A stretch of DNA of 64,000 nt, from positions 434,001 through 498,000 of the forward strand of contig CAXXPQ010000004.1 in the NCBI GenBank assembly GCA_963668655.2. The letters are read 5' to 3'. Position 1 is the stretch's first letter. Every line of letters starts with the position of its first letter. Origin of the DNA: G963668655 sp963668655 (lineage in GTDB: Bacteria; Myxococcota_A; SURF-8). The position numbers and the translations under genes are program-made. Below are positions 15,917-24,641 of the stretch, piece by piece. The notes beneath the pieces were generated by a model. It was not told where the DNA came from. It searched no databases and saw only the letters and a program-made list of their open reading frames with translations.

Positions 15917-16501
15917 ATGAAGCCGTATCGCGTCATCCGGTGGCTGGGAGGAATGCTTTTGGGGCTGTGGCTCGTCTGCCTGGCGTGCCCCCTGTATGCC
16001 GTCGAGCCGGAAAACGAATCGGAAACCCCGCCGCCCGACAGCGACGATTGGGAGTCAAAAAAGTGGGTGGTGGAACTGCGACCCGGCTTTACCTGGCTGT
16101 ACGGCGATTACGGCGACCGCGAAGGCTTCAACATCGCACTTCAGGGCGGCTATCGTTTCTGGGACAATCTGAGCGCCAAATTGGATGTGGAATACGCCTT
16201 CTTCGATATCGACAGCCCCGAGCACGCCAAGTTGCTTCACCCGGCGCTGGGATTCGACTACGACGTGGATCGCTCCCGCTGGCTGCCGACGCTGGGGACG
16301 GGCATCGGTCCGCTCTGGCGCAAGTATCGGCACATGGACTGGAAAACCGACGCGGTATGGCACGTCAATGTCGGTCTGGCCTACCAGTTCAGCCGGGACG
16401 TGGCCCTGGGCGCCAAAGCCAAGTACAATTTCGTCCTGACCGATTTCGACACCACGCCCCTTTATCTCACCCTGGCCGTGAATCTCGTCATTCTGTTCTG
16501 A
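15917..16501 (+). CDS. outer-membrane beta-barrel protein
   Basis: 194 residues. The start at 15917 (GGAG upstream) gives a clean signal peptide (IRWLGGMLLGLWLVCLACPLYA); a longer in-frame start at 15872 overlaps the promoter. The mature part alternates hydrophobic and polar residues as in small OmpA/OmpW-like barrels (WVVELRPGFTWLYGDYG, GFNIALQGGYRFWDNLSAKLDVEYAFF) and ends in a hydrophobic strand, LTLAVNLVILF, with a terminal Phe as in BAM substrates. It is divergent from the ParA-like gene. Function beyond being an outer-membrane barrel is unknown. Confidence 0.75.
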   Translation: MKPYRVIRWLGGMLLGLWLVCLACPLYAVEPENESETPPPDSDDWESKKWVVELRPGFTWLYGDYGDREGFNIALQGGYRFWDNLSAKLDVEYAFFDIDSPEHAKLLHPALGFDYDVDRSRWLPTLGTGIGPLWRKYRHMDWKTDAVWHVNVGLAYQFSRDVALGAKAKYNFVLTDFDTTPLYLTLAVNLVILF

Positions 16502-16556
16502 TGGCGGGTGGAAAAGCGATACGGCGTCCATGAGAAGAGTGAAAAGCTGACGATCC

Positions 16557-16585
16557 GCACCGCCTCAAGGCGGCGTGATTTATTC
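16557..16585 (+). terminator. possible weak terminator after the beta-barrel gene
   Basis: CCGCC-TCAA-GGCGG around 16560-16573 is followed by GTGATTTATT. The stem is short and the T-run broken, so this is a tentative call. Confidence 0.3.
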
Positions 16586-16602
16586 GATTGATTTGAAACC
16601 GA

Positions 16603-18135
16603 TCAGATGCAAAAACCCAGAACGCCGTAGACCAGAGCGGAACAGGTGAATCCGTAGCAGCATTGTTGCAGAAGTACGCCGCAGATCATGGGGTTTTCAC
16701 ACACGCACTCGTAGCAGTTCGGCGCGGATGAGGCATCGCAACACTGATTTTCCCCGCAGGGAGGACACGCCAGTACGCATTGGTTGAAGGTGGGATCGCA
16801 GACATGTCCCACGGGGCACTGGTAACTGCAATCTCCCTGGCCGCTGCCCACGACGCAGCGTCCGTCCGTGTCGCAAACCAGTGGATCCACACAGGGAGCG
16901 TAGAGGCCGCACTTTTGCCGGCAGCAGCCCGTCTCCGCACTCACCACCCGTTCGCAGTACTGGCCCGACTCGCAATCCGAATCTTCCTCGCAATCCACGC
17001 ATGTGGCGTCCAGCGGAACACAGCGGCCGTAATTCGGATTCTCCGGAGGAGAATCCACGCAGGTGTAGCCCTCCGGGCAACTCTCTCCCGGCAGTTCGCA
17101 ATACCGTGTGCAAAGGCCGTCCGACGCCCCCGGCAGGCGGTTGCAGAATTCATCCATCTCGCAATCGGAATCCCCCCGGCAATATCCCTCGATGGGCTGG
17201 CACATACCCGACTTGCACTGCCAGCCCAAGGGACAATGTACTTCCGGCAGGTCGCAGAACGGCACACAGGAGCCGTCTTCGCCTCCCGGCTGATCCGGGA
17301 GGCAATATTCCAGATCGCTCCAACATCCCTCCGCCAGCGTACAGCTTTCGCCCGGAGGATAGAAGCATTCTCCGTTCAGGCAGATATCCTCCTGCGGACA
17401 GACGACGAACGTCTTCCAGCCGGCTCCGCTGTCGTTGCAACGGACCACCGTGTCGCCCTCGCAGCGCTTCGCTCCCGACTGGCAGAACTCATCTCCGTCC
17501 GTAGGGCTTTCGTCTCCGTCCGGGGAAAAACCGATACATTCTCCCTTGAAGCAGGTTTTCGCCTCCGCCAGACAATCCCTGTAGAACAGCCATTCCCCGG
17601 CGGTATTGCAGCGTTCCACGTCGGATCCGTTGCAGCGCCGCCCTTCCGCCCGGCAGGTTTCGGGAGGGGTATCCTCGCACTGACTGGGCAACCGACAGGT
17701 TTCCGTTTCCGAATCGCAGCAGGTGTCGGCCTGGTAGTCCTGGCACTCCTCATCCGTCTGGCAGGCCGCCGAACAATACGTCAATCCTTCGGTTTGCTGA
17801 CAGATGCCGGAAAGACAATCCGAATTCGTCGCACAGGCATCGCCGAAGCGATTCTGCGACGGCTGATCCCCGTCAACACTGACATTCTGACAGATGTTTC
17901 GAATGCAGACCAGATCACCATCGCATCGATCCCCGCTGGCGCAGGGCTGATCCACCCCCCCGACGGCGTCCGGATCCAGATTGCAGCCGCTGGACGACAG
18001 AAAAAGAACGAGGAAGACCGGTACAACAGCAAGCAACCGCCGTAAAGCCGCTTCGCGGAAGCGGAAAAACCGAACGCCGCCGCGATTCGATCCTCCGCGA
18101 CAACGCCCGGTTCCGTTGGAATTGCAGAAATTCAT
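16603..18135 (-). CDS. Cys-rich DGD-linker lipoprotein, paralogue 2
   Basis: About 510 residues. I choose the ATG at 18135, as the longer frame overlaps the upstream gene; an AGGAG lies 27 bases away, so the start is not certain. A basic leader and hydrophobic stretch end in a lipobox (SSSGC). Then follow DGD linkers and more than 50 Cys in short repeats of the type CxSxxDCxxxxxC (GYCRGDSDCEMDEFCNRL, DCEEDSDCESGQYCERV). The C-terminus (NQCCDASSAPNCYECVCENPMICGVL ... VLGFCI) nearly repeats that of the gene upstream. It follows that paralogue by 50 bases in the same direction. Probably a surface-exposed, disulfide-stabilised lipoprotein; function unknown. Confidence 0.7.
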   Translation of the reverse strand: MNFCNSNGTGRCRGGSNRGGVRFFRFREAALRRLLAVVPVFLVLFLSSSGCNLDPDAVGGVDQPCASGDRCDGDLVCIRNICQNVSVDGDQPSQNRFGDACATNSDCLSGICQQTEGLTYCSAACQTDEECQDYQADTCCDSETETCRLPSQCEDTPPETCRAEGRRCNGSDVERCNTAGEWLFYRDCLAEAKTCFKGECIGFSPDGDESPTDGDEFCQSGAKRCEGDTVVRCNDSGAGWKTFVVCPQEDICLNGECFYPPGESCTLAEGCWSDLEYCLPDQPGGEDGSCVPFCDLPEVHCPLGWQCKSGMCQPIEGYCRGDSDCEMDEFCNRLPGASDGLCTRYCELPGESCPEGYTCVDSPPENPNYGRCVPLDATCVDCEEDSDCESGQYCERVVSAETGCCRQKCGLYAPCVDPLVCDTDGRCVVGSGQGDCSYQCPVGHVCDPTFNQCVLACPPCGENQCCDASSAPNCYECVCENPMICGVLLQQCCYGFTCSALVYGVLGFCI

Positions 18136-18185
18136 GCCGAAAGTCCGTGTCTTCCGCTGGAGCTCCTTTCGGGGCTCGCCGTATC

Positions 18186-19574
18186 TTAGATGCAATACCC
18201 CAGCATGCCATATATCACCGCCGAGCAACTGAAGCCGAAACAGCAGGGAGGCCGCAACACACCACAGATCATGGGATTCTCGCAAATACATTGGTAACAA
18301 TCAGGAGCCGATCCGGCGTCGCAACAGTGATTCTGCGGACAGGACGGACAGTCCAGAACACACTGGTTGAAGGTTTTATCACAGGTGTAGCCGTTCGGGC
18401 AGGGACCGCCGCAGTCGCCGTTTCCGGTTCCCACCACGCAATGGCCATAATCGTTGCACGTCAAAGGCGAGGGGCAGGGAATGGAGGGGCCGCACTTCGG
18501 GCGACAGCAACCGCGCAACTGCCCGGTGACGATTTCGCAATAGGAACTTGATCCGCATTCGGCATCCGAGGAGCAGGGCGTGCAGGTCGCGTCGCGCAGG
18601 ATGCAGCGACCGTAGTTGATATCGTTGGGATCCTCTACGCACTTGTACAGTTCCGGACAGCTCTCGCCTTCCTCGTAACAGGAACGGGTGCAAAGACCGT
18701 CTTCCTTCAGCGGTTTGCCATCGGGACCGATGAGACGATCGCAGAATTCGTCCAGATAACAATCGCTGTCACTGCGGCAGTATCCCACGATGGGCTCGCA
18801 GGCGCCATGCTTGCACTCCCAGCCCCGGGGACAATGCATACCGTCCTGGTCGCAGTTCGGAACGCAACAACCATCCGTCGCACCGATGGATTCCGGCAGG
18901 CAGTATTCCAACTCACCCGCACAGCCCCCTTCCACGGTGCAGGCCTCGCCGCAGGGGGTGACGCATTCACCGCTCACGCAGTCGTCGCCTTCCGGGCAGT
19001 CCAAAAGCGGAATCCAGATGTTGCCGTCGGAGGAACACTGTTTGACACTCGTGCCCTCGCACTTGCGCTCACCGGGGTTACAGTTGGCGGAGGAATCTCC
19101 GTCCGGGACGAACGACGTGCAGTCGCCCGCGTCGCAGACCTGGCCCACGGCCGCGCAATCGCGATAAAAGACCCATTCGCCGTTGATATCGCAACGTTCC
19201 ACGTCCGAATCGCGGCAGCGCATGTCATCCTGGGTGCAGGGGCCCGAGTTGTCTCCATCCGCGATCGAGTCGCCGTCCGTATTTCCGCAGCTTTCCGGCG
19301 GCAGGCAGATCTGCAATGCACCGTCGCAGCAGGAATTGAACATCAGCGATTCGCAATGGGAATTGCTGGTACACATCTGGGAGCAGAAATTCCGGCCGTC
19401 CACCGTGGCGCAGACCTGGCTGGAGCAATCCGCGTTGGTGCTGCAGGGATCGCCGAAACTGCCGCCGTTCGTGTTCCCGTCGCCGTCCGCGGCACTCTCG
19501 TCGCTTTCGTTACAGGAAGCCAGTAGGAACAATAAAACGAAAAGGGCCGTGATTAGCTTGATCCAACGCATCAT
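18186..19574 (-). CDS. Cys-rich DGD-linker lipoprotein, paralogue 1
   Basis: 462 residues, start supported by GGGAGG seven bases upstream. The signal peptide ends in a lipobox (LFLLASC), followed by DGD-type linker segments and dense disulfide-type repeats. Modules line up in order with those of the downstream gene: a CSTNADCSSQVCATVDG unit, a DSDVERCDINGEWVFYRDC unit, a GYCRSDSDCYLDEFCDRL unit, and a closing NPMICGVL ... GMLGYCI. The shared order shows tandem duplication. Such proteins are common in Myxococcota and relatives and are expected on the outer membrane surface. No enzymatic motif is visible. Confidence 0.75.
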   Translation of the reverse strand: MMRWIKLITALFVLLFLLASCNESDESAADGDGNTNGGSFGDPCSTNADCSSQVCATVDGRNFCSQMCTSNSHCESLMFNSCCDGALQICLPPESCGNTDGDSIADGDNSGPCTQDDMRCRDSDVERCDINGEWVFYRDCAAVGQVCDAGDCTSFVPDGDSSANCNPGERKCEGTSVKQCSSDGNIWIPLLDCPEGDDCVSGECVTPCGEACTVEGGCAGELEYCLPESIGATDGCCVPNCDQDGMHCPRGWECKHGACEPIVGYCRSDSDCYLDEFCDRLIGPDGKPLKEDGLCTRSCYEEGESCPELYKCVEDPNDINYGRCILRDATCTPCSSDAECGSSSYCEIVTGQLRGCCRPKCGPSIPCPSPLTCNDYGHCVVGTGNGDCGGPCPNGYTCDKTFNQCVLDCPSCPQNHCCDAGSAPDCYQCICENPMICGVLRPPCCFGFSCSAVIYGMLGYCI

Positions 19575-19659
19575 CGGACTACCTCCCTTGCTCTATCGAT
19601 ATTGTCGGCAATGATTCGCATAACTTTCCGGTTGGATGGCGGGCGAGACCTCGACTTTC

Positions 19660-19687
19660 AGTCTACGCAAAATCCCCGGAATTGCAA
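19660..19687 (-). promoter_or_regulatory. sigma70-type promoter of the Cys-rich lipoprotein pair
   Basis: TTGCAA (19682-19687), 16 bases, TAGACT (19660-19665) on the minus strand. The leader to the ATG at 19574 is about 80 bases. Confidence 0.4.
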
Positions 19688-19749
19688 GCCCTTTTTCATA
19701 ATCCGATCCATTCGCCTGCGCCGCCCGCCCCCGGGATTCGGAAAACGGC

Positions 19750-20235
19750 CTACAGATCCGCCAGGGCTCGCGTCAGCGCCTCCAAAAAAGCGGGAAGGTC
19801 CGGAGACTCCCGAAACGCTTCCGGTGCGCGATTTCCGGAAAATCGCGGGCGACAGGTATCGAAACCGTGGACCGTGCGACCGTTTTTCAGCGCCAGGGCG
19901 ATTTCCGACAGGGTTCCCCCCGCGCCGCCGATGGCCACCACCAGGTCGGAAGCCAGGACATTGATGGCGTTACGGGCGTCGCCCAGGTTCGTCGGAATGG
20001 AGATCTCTATGAATTCATTGGCGTTTTCCGAACTCCCTCCCGGAAGGATCCCCAGCGTGGTTCCCCCGGCCTCAAGGGCTCCCCGGGCGGCGTGGGTCAT
20101 GACGCCCGTTCCGCCGCCGCACAGAAGCACCGCTCCGGCCCGGGCGATGCATTTTCCAGCCCGATAGGCGGCTTCCGCCTGTTCCGGCGTACAGGACGAC
20201 CCGCCCATCACGCCCACGATGATTTTGCGTCCCAT
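19750..20235 (-). CDS. TIGR00725 / SLOG-fold (LOG-related) protein
   Basis: 161 residues, typical for TIGR00725 proteins of the SLOG superfamily, which also holds the cytokinin-activating LOG enzymes. Visible are the Rossmann-like start VGVMGGSSC, the GGGTGVM turn, and the nucleotide-binding GGAGGTLSEIALAL motif near residues 103-116. These proteins bind a nucleotide or phosphoribosyl ligand, but the TIGR00725 subgroup lacks an assigned reaction. The gene follows the EI24-like gene by 59 bases on the same strand. Confidence 0.82.
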   Translation of the reverse strand: MGRKIIVGVMGGSSCTPEQAEAAYRAGKCIARAGAVLLCGGGTGVMTHAARGALEAGGTTLGILPGGSSENANEFIEISIPTNLGDARNAINVLASDLVVAIGGAGGTLSEIALALKNGRTVHGFDTCRPRFSGNRAPEAFRESPDLPAFLEALTRALADL

Positions 20236-20294
20236 GGGATTCCTTTCGCTCCGCTTACGGACGTTCGATTCCGGTCGCCGGCGTCTTTCGGCGT

Positions 20295-21101
20295 CTATGG
20301 ACGTTCGCCCGGCGGATTTTGCGTCGGTTCAGTGACCCGGGGAGCGGGCAGCCCGTCCGGTCCGTCGCGCAGATCCACGTAAAGCCCCGTGGCGGACACC
20401 ACGCAGACGGGAATGGCGGCCAAGTTCAGAAAGGGAATCAACAGCAGCACCCCCGCTCCGGCTCCGAAACCCAGGCAATACCAGTAGTTATCGGCAATCG
20501 TCCGGCGAATCTCCCCGAAGTCGTAGCCGTAGCGGCTCATGGGATAGTCCAGGTATTGCAGGCAGAGCAGCCAGCCGCCCGCGAAGAGCATGAACGCACC
20601 CCAGAGGAACTGCCCCGCCACCGGAATCAGGTTCAGAAGAAGTCCGAAACCGATCACCAGCCCGGCGGCCAGAAGTTTGGCCAGTTCCTTTTTCACCAGA
20701 ATCCACAGCGTTTTCAGGCTGAAGGAAGCTTCCTTCACGAAAATGTTCGGATTCAAGGCGCGTTCGGTCCCGGCCGAGAGAAAATCGTTGAACGGCCCGG
20801 CGATCAGGCAACCGATGGGCGTAAACAGGAAATAGGCGGCCAGACCGGCCAGAAGGAAAATCAGCACGGATAGCACGTACCAGAGTCCCTGCCAGAACCA
20901 GCCGCTTTGCGGGTAAGTCCAGACGGATTCCACCACGTCCGTCCGGTAGCTCCACAGAAGCCAGAACCCGCCGACAAAGACCAGCGTATTGATGAGAACG
21001 GGAACGGCCGCCAGGGCCAGGAGTTTTCCGTTGCCCGTAATCAGCCTCACCCCGGAAAAGGCGCGTCCGAATCCCGCGCTCCATCGATCCAGAAATTCCA
21101 T
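20295..21101 (-). CDS. EI24/CysZ-like membrane protein
   Basis: 268 residues starting at 21101 (GGAG six bases upstream). Four to five hydrophobic segments are visible (LLALAAVPVLINTLVFVGGF; LWYVLSVLIFLLAGLAAYFLF; the 180-200 region; LGFGAGAGVLLLIPFLNLAA). The pattern of a loop after the second segment (TPIGCLIAGPFNDFLS) and the LDYPMSRYGYDFGEIR stretch match the EI24 domain family that includes the sulfate permease CysZ. No cys genes are adjacent, so sulfate transport is not implied. The C-terminus is Pro-rich and soluble. It is divergent from the large spermidine-synthase-like fusion. Confidence 0.78.
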   Translation of the reverse strand: MEFLDRWSAGFGRAFSGVRLITGNGKLLALAAVPVLINTLVFVGGFWLLWSYRTDVVESVWTYPQSGWFWQGLWYVLSVLIFLLAGLAAYFLFTPIGCLIAGPFNDFLSAGTERALNPNIFVKEASFSLKTLWILVKKELAKLLAAGLVIGFGLLLNLIPVAGQFLWGAFMLFAGGWLLCLQYLDYPMSRYGYDFGEIRRTIADNYWYCLGFGAGAGVLLLIPFLNLAAIPVCVVSATGLYVDLRDGPDGLPAPRVTEPTQNPPGERP

Positions 21102-21212
21102 GGTCCGCTCCGCCTCCATTCACGATCCAGGAAACTCTTGTTTCATGTACCCGATTCTGATAGAACGGGCAAGTCGAAAACGCCTTTCGACGGATTCCAT
21201 TCGGGAGCAACC

Positions 21213-24200
21213 ATGCGATTCGCCGCGTTTTTCTTCTTCTTTCTATCCGGCATCACCGGACTGGTGCTGGAGACGGTCTGGTTTCGGGAGCTGGCCCTGA
21301 TTTTCGGCTCCGGAACCTGGGCGGCCGGCACGGTGACGGCGGCCTTTCTGGGCGGGCTGGGACTGGGCGGCCTGACGATCTCCTTTTTCGCCGACCGGTT
21401 GAAACGCCACCTGCTGGTTTACGGCCTTCTGGAAAGCTTCGTAGGCGTATACTCCCTGCTGACCCCCGCCATCCTGCGCGCCCTGGACGCCTTTCAATAC
21501 GACTTGACCGGCGGAGAGGCCGTGGGAGCGACGGCATACGCCATCGTGCGGTTTTTCCTGGTGTTTCTGGCGCTTCTGCCCGCCACGCTGGCCATGGGAG
21601 CCACCCTGCCCCTGCTGGTCCGCGCCGTCACGCGCACGGAGCGGGGAGCCGGAACCGGGCTGGGACTGCTCTACGGACTGAACACCTTCGGAGCCTTTTC
21701 GGGCGTACTCTTCGCCGGATTCGCGCTTCTGCCCGCCCTGGGCCAGTCCCTCACCCTGCGGCTGGCGGCCGTGTCGATTCTTTTTGTGGGCATTTTAGCC
21801 GCGAGCGCCGGGCTCTTTCACCGTTCCGGAGCGCTGTCCTTCGATTCGGCGGGGGCGTCTCGACCCGCCGCCGCCCGGCCCGTGGTGCTGCTGACCTTTT
21901 TCGTCTTTTTCTCGGGTTTCGCTGCCATGCTGGTCCAGGTGGGCTTCGTCCGCCTGTTCGCCATCGTGCTGGGCTCCTCGGTCTACAGTTTCTCCCTGAC
22001 CGTGGCAGTCTTCCTGTTCGGTATCGCCGCAGGCAGCCTGATCTACGCCGCTTTCAGCCGCACGCGCATCGACGCCTACCGCATGTTGAGCGTCGCCCAG
22101 GGCGTATTGGCTTTTTTTCTGGCGGCGGGCATTTTTCTGGCGGACCGGCTTCCGCTTCTGCTCTTGGCCTTTCTGCGCGGCGGCGAGGTCAACGAGGGCT
22201 CGTTCTATCTTTTCCAGGGCTTGATGGGTTTGCTGGTTCTGGGCGTCCCCACCCTGGCCATGGGCTTTTCCTTTCCCTGCGCGATCCGCATCCTGGCCGG
22301 TCCCGCGAGACACCTTGGACAGGACGTGGGCCGCGCCTATTTCGTCAATACCCTGGGCGCCATCCTGGGCAGTTTCACCGCCGCCTTCCTTCTGATTCCG
22401 CACCTCGGACTGCAAACCACCTTGGCTTACGCGGCGGGGCTTTCCATCGTCTGGGCCGCCCTGTTTTCCACCGTGCGGGAGGGCGCGCTTTACCCCAAGC
22501 GCCTGCGCTACGCCGCGCCTCTGGCCTTCCTGGCGGTTACGCTTTTTCACCAGCTTCCCCACTGGAACGTGGCGCTTCTGACGAGCGGCTTCTACCGGGT
22601 GGGACTCACCCAGCGCTTGGCCCCGGGCGAGGATCCGCCGCTTTCCGCCATTCTCTACTACCGCGACGGACCCCTGGCCAGCGTTTCCGTGGAACGGCGC
22701 GAGGGCATCAAGACCATGCGCATCAACGGCAAGGTGGAGGCTTCCAACCGCTTCGACATGCCCACCCAGGCCCTGGTGGGGCTGTTGCCGCTGCTTCTGC
22801 ATGAAAGCGACCGCAACCACGAGGCCGCCCTGGTGGGCTTCGGTTCGGGCGTCACCGCCGGGGCCATGCTCAGCACGCCTCTCGCCCATCTCACGGCCAT
22901 CGAACTGGAACCCCGGGTGCTGGAGGCGGCGCAGCTGTTCAACGACGTGAACTTCCATCCTTTCCGGGATCCGCGACTGAATCTGGTGGAAGGCGACGCA
23001 CGCACGGTGTTAAGCTACGCGGACAAGCGTTACGACGTCATCGTCTCGGAGCCCTCCAATCCCTGGGTGTCCGGAGCCTCGGGGCTGTTCACCACCGACT
23101 TCTACCGGCTCATGCACGACCGCCTGACCGATAACGGCGTGTTTTCCCAGTGGATTCAGCTCTACGAACTCTCGCCCGAAAATCTACGGACCCTGGTGCG
23201 TAGTTTCAAGTGGATTTTCCCGAACAGCCTGGTGTTCTCCACCTCCGAACGCGGCGTGGATCTTCTGTTGGTAGGTAAAAAGACCTCTTGGAAGCTGGAT
23301 CTCCCCCGCATTTTGGAACGCGCTCGGCTTCCCCGGGTCCAGGAGGTTTTAAAAGCCTCCGGCGTGATGGGCGGTTACGACCTGCTGTCGCTTCTGGCCG
23401 TCACCAGCGACGAACTGGAGACGTTCGTCGGTCCGGGGCCGCTGAACACCGACGACAACGGGCTGATCGAGTTCGCCGCGCCCCGGGATATTCTGAAATA
23501 TCGGGAATATGCCCTAGCGGCGGTGAATTTCCACTTCGACGAGGGACACGGCGACCTGCTTCCTTTCCTGGACAATCTGGGAGAAAACGACGAGGAACGC
23601 TCGGACCATCTGTCCCGGCTGGCCCTGCATCTTCTGGCACGGGGCCGGACGACCATCGCCTATAAAATCGCCGAAAAGGCCCTGGGCCTGGCCCCCAACG
23701 CCCTGGCCTCGGAAGTCGAGGACGTCTGCAAGTGGATTTACCTGGAGATGGCCAAGTGGCCGCCCGTGCGCAGCGCCTGGATGCTGGCCGAAGGAAAGGG
23801 CGAGGACTACGCCGCCCTGGCGATCCTGATCGGGCAGGGAGAGGTGGAGGCCGCCTATAAGCAAGCCACCGCCCTGGCCGCCTCCGACCCGGATCCCCGC
23901 CTGGCCTACGTGCGCGGGGCGCTGGCGCTTATCAATCTGCAATTCGACGTCGCCGAGCCCATCCTCACGCCCCTGGCGGCGGACGAAGCTTTCCGGGCCA
24001 CGACGCCGGAGGTGGATTTCTACGCCGGGCGCGCCCTGGACCGCCGCATGAAGTTCGCCGAGGCCGTGCGTCACCTGGCGCGCTTCAACCTCTGGCGACG
24101 GCAAAACGACCACCCACACAACTTCGACCTGGAGCCGGATCAGATCCGCCCACCCGAAGATATCGAGATCGTCCTGGAAGTCGCGGAGGACGAGGAAGAC

Positions 24201-24326
24201 CAGGCGCTTGAATCCACGGAGGAATCCGAAATGGATGGCGCGCCCGCCGTTCCGGCGGAAATCCTTCGGGAAGTTCCCAAGGAAACGCCGGACGAAACCG
24301 CGCCGGACGCACCTCGACAGCCCTGA
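21213..24326 (+). CDS. membrane protein fused to a spermidine-synthase-like domain and C-terminal helical repeats
   Basis: 1037 residues from ATG 21213 (GGGAG upstream); the longer frame overlaps the divergent gene. Residues 1-500 hold about 12-14 hydrophobic segments in the style of the fused MFS/spermidine synthase family (FLSGITGLVLETVWFREL). Residues 540-790 form a class I methyltransferase-like aminopropyltransferase domain: VGFGSGVTAGAML, AIELEPRVLEAA, EGDARTVL, and SEPSNPWVSGASGLFT, where typical spermidine synthases have a catalytic DSSDP-type loop. Thus aminopropyl transfer is doubtful and the real substrate is unknown. Residues 850-990 look like TPR-type helices, and the end is acidic. 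No speD or speA is nearby. Confidence 0.82.
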   Translation: MRFAAFFFFFLSGITGLVLETVWFRELALIFGSGTWAAGTVTAAFLGGLGLGGLTISFFADRLKRHLLVYGLLESFVGVYSLLTPAILRALDAFQYDLTGGEAVGATAYAIVRFFLVFLALLPATLAMGATLPLLVRAVTRTERGAGTGLGLLYGLNTFGAFSGVLFAGFALLPALGQSLTLRLAAVSILFVGILAASAGLFHRSGALSFDSAGASRPAAARPVVLLTFFVFFSGFAAMLVQVGFVRLFAIVLGSSVYSFSLTVAVFLFGIAAGSLIYAAFSRTRIDAYRMLSVAQGVLAFFLAAGIFLADRLPLLLLAFLRGGEVNEGSFYLFQGLMGLLVLGVPTLAMGFSFPCAIRILAGPARHLGQDVGRAYFVNTLGAILGSFTAAFLLIPHLGLQTTLAYAAGLSIVWAALFSTVREGALYPKRLRYAAPLAFLAVTLFHQLPHWNVALLTSGFYRVGLTQRLAPGEDPPLSAILYYRDGPLASVSVERREGIKTMRINGKVEASNRFDMPTQALVGLLPLLLHESDRNHEAALVGFGSGVTAGAMLSTPLAHLTAIELEPRVLEAAQLFNDVNFHPFRDPRLNLVEGDARTVLSYADKRYDVIVSEPSNPWVSGASGLFTTDFYRLMHDRLTDNGVFSQWIQLYELSPENLRTLVRSFKWIFPNSLVFSTSERGVDLLLVGKKTSWKLDLPRILERARLPRVQEVLKASGVMGGYDLLSLLAVTSDELETFVGPGPLNTDDNGLIEFAAPRDILKYREYALAAVNFHFDEGHGDLLPFLDNLGENDEERSDHLSRLALHLLARGRTTIAYKIAEKALGLAPNALASEVEDVCKWIYLEMAKWPPVRSAWMLAEGKGEDYAALAILIGQGEVEAAYKQATALAASDPDPRLAYVRGALALINLQFDVAEPILTPLAADEAFRATTPEVDFYAGRALDRRMKFAEAVRHLARFNLWRRQNDHPHNFDLEPDQIRPPEDIEIVLEVAEDEEDQALESTEESEMDGAPAVPAEILREVPKETPDETAPDAPRQP

Positions 24327-24641
24327 GTCCGTCCGGACGCCACCGCCCCGTCGAAAGGAAGGCTTGCAATCGCCCCGGGTTCCGGGCTAGACTTTCCCTA
24401 GCCTGGATGATTCATGAAGAATCTGCTGCGACTTGAAAACTCTCGATCTTTCATTTGTTTCACGATTTTCATCCTCGACAGACGGCCGCGTACGCCTGCG
24501 GGTGAAAATCGCTCCAACTTCATGAAACATCCTCGGTTTTCGGCGTCTCGCGACGATCCTCATGAATCATCCAGGCTAGACGCGAAACATCACGAAATTC
24601 CCGGCCTTTCGTCGGGATCGAACCGAGGCGAGGACAAGGCG
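24327..24641. other. intergenic region before the response regulator
   Basis: This gap of 315 bases holds the MITE-like element (24398-24579) and the ribosome binding site of the regulator. An open frame runs through it from ATG 24414, but that ATG lies inside the inverted repeat end and the encoded residues resemble no domain. Confidence 0.6.
24398..24579. mobile_element. MITE-like element, about 182 bp, 20-bp inverted ends
   Basis: CTAGCCTGGATGATTCATGA (24398-24417) is perfectly inverted at 24560-24579. The outer CTAG is self-complementary and may be a palindromic target duplication, leaving 16-bp true ends. The flanking interior on both sides is partly complementary too. No transposase is present. 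The element ends 62 bases before the probable start of the regulator gene and may affect its expression. Confidence 0.65.

Noticed and set aside
24414..24641. 76-residue N-terminal extension of the NtrC-type regulator
   Set aside because: It is encoded by the MITE-like element and its flank, has no receiver similarity, and a GTG with ribosome binding site exists right before the receiver domain.
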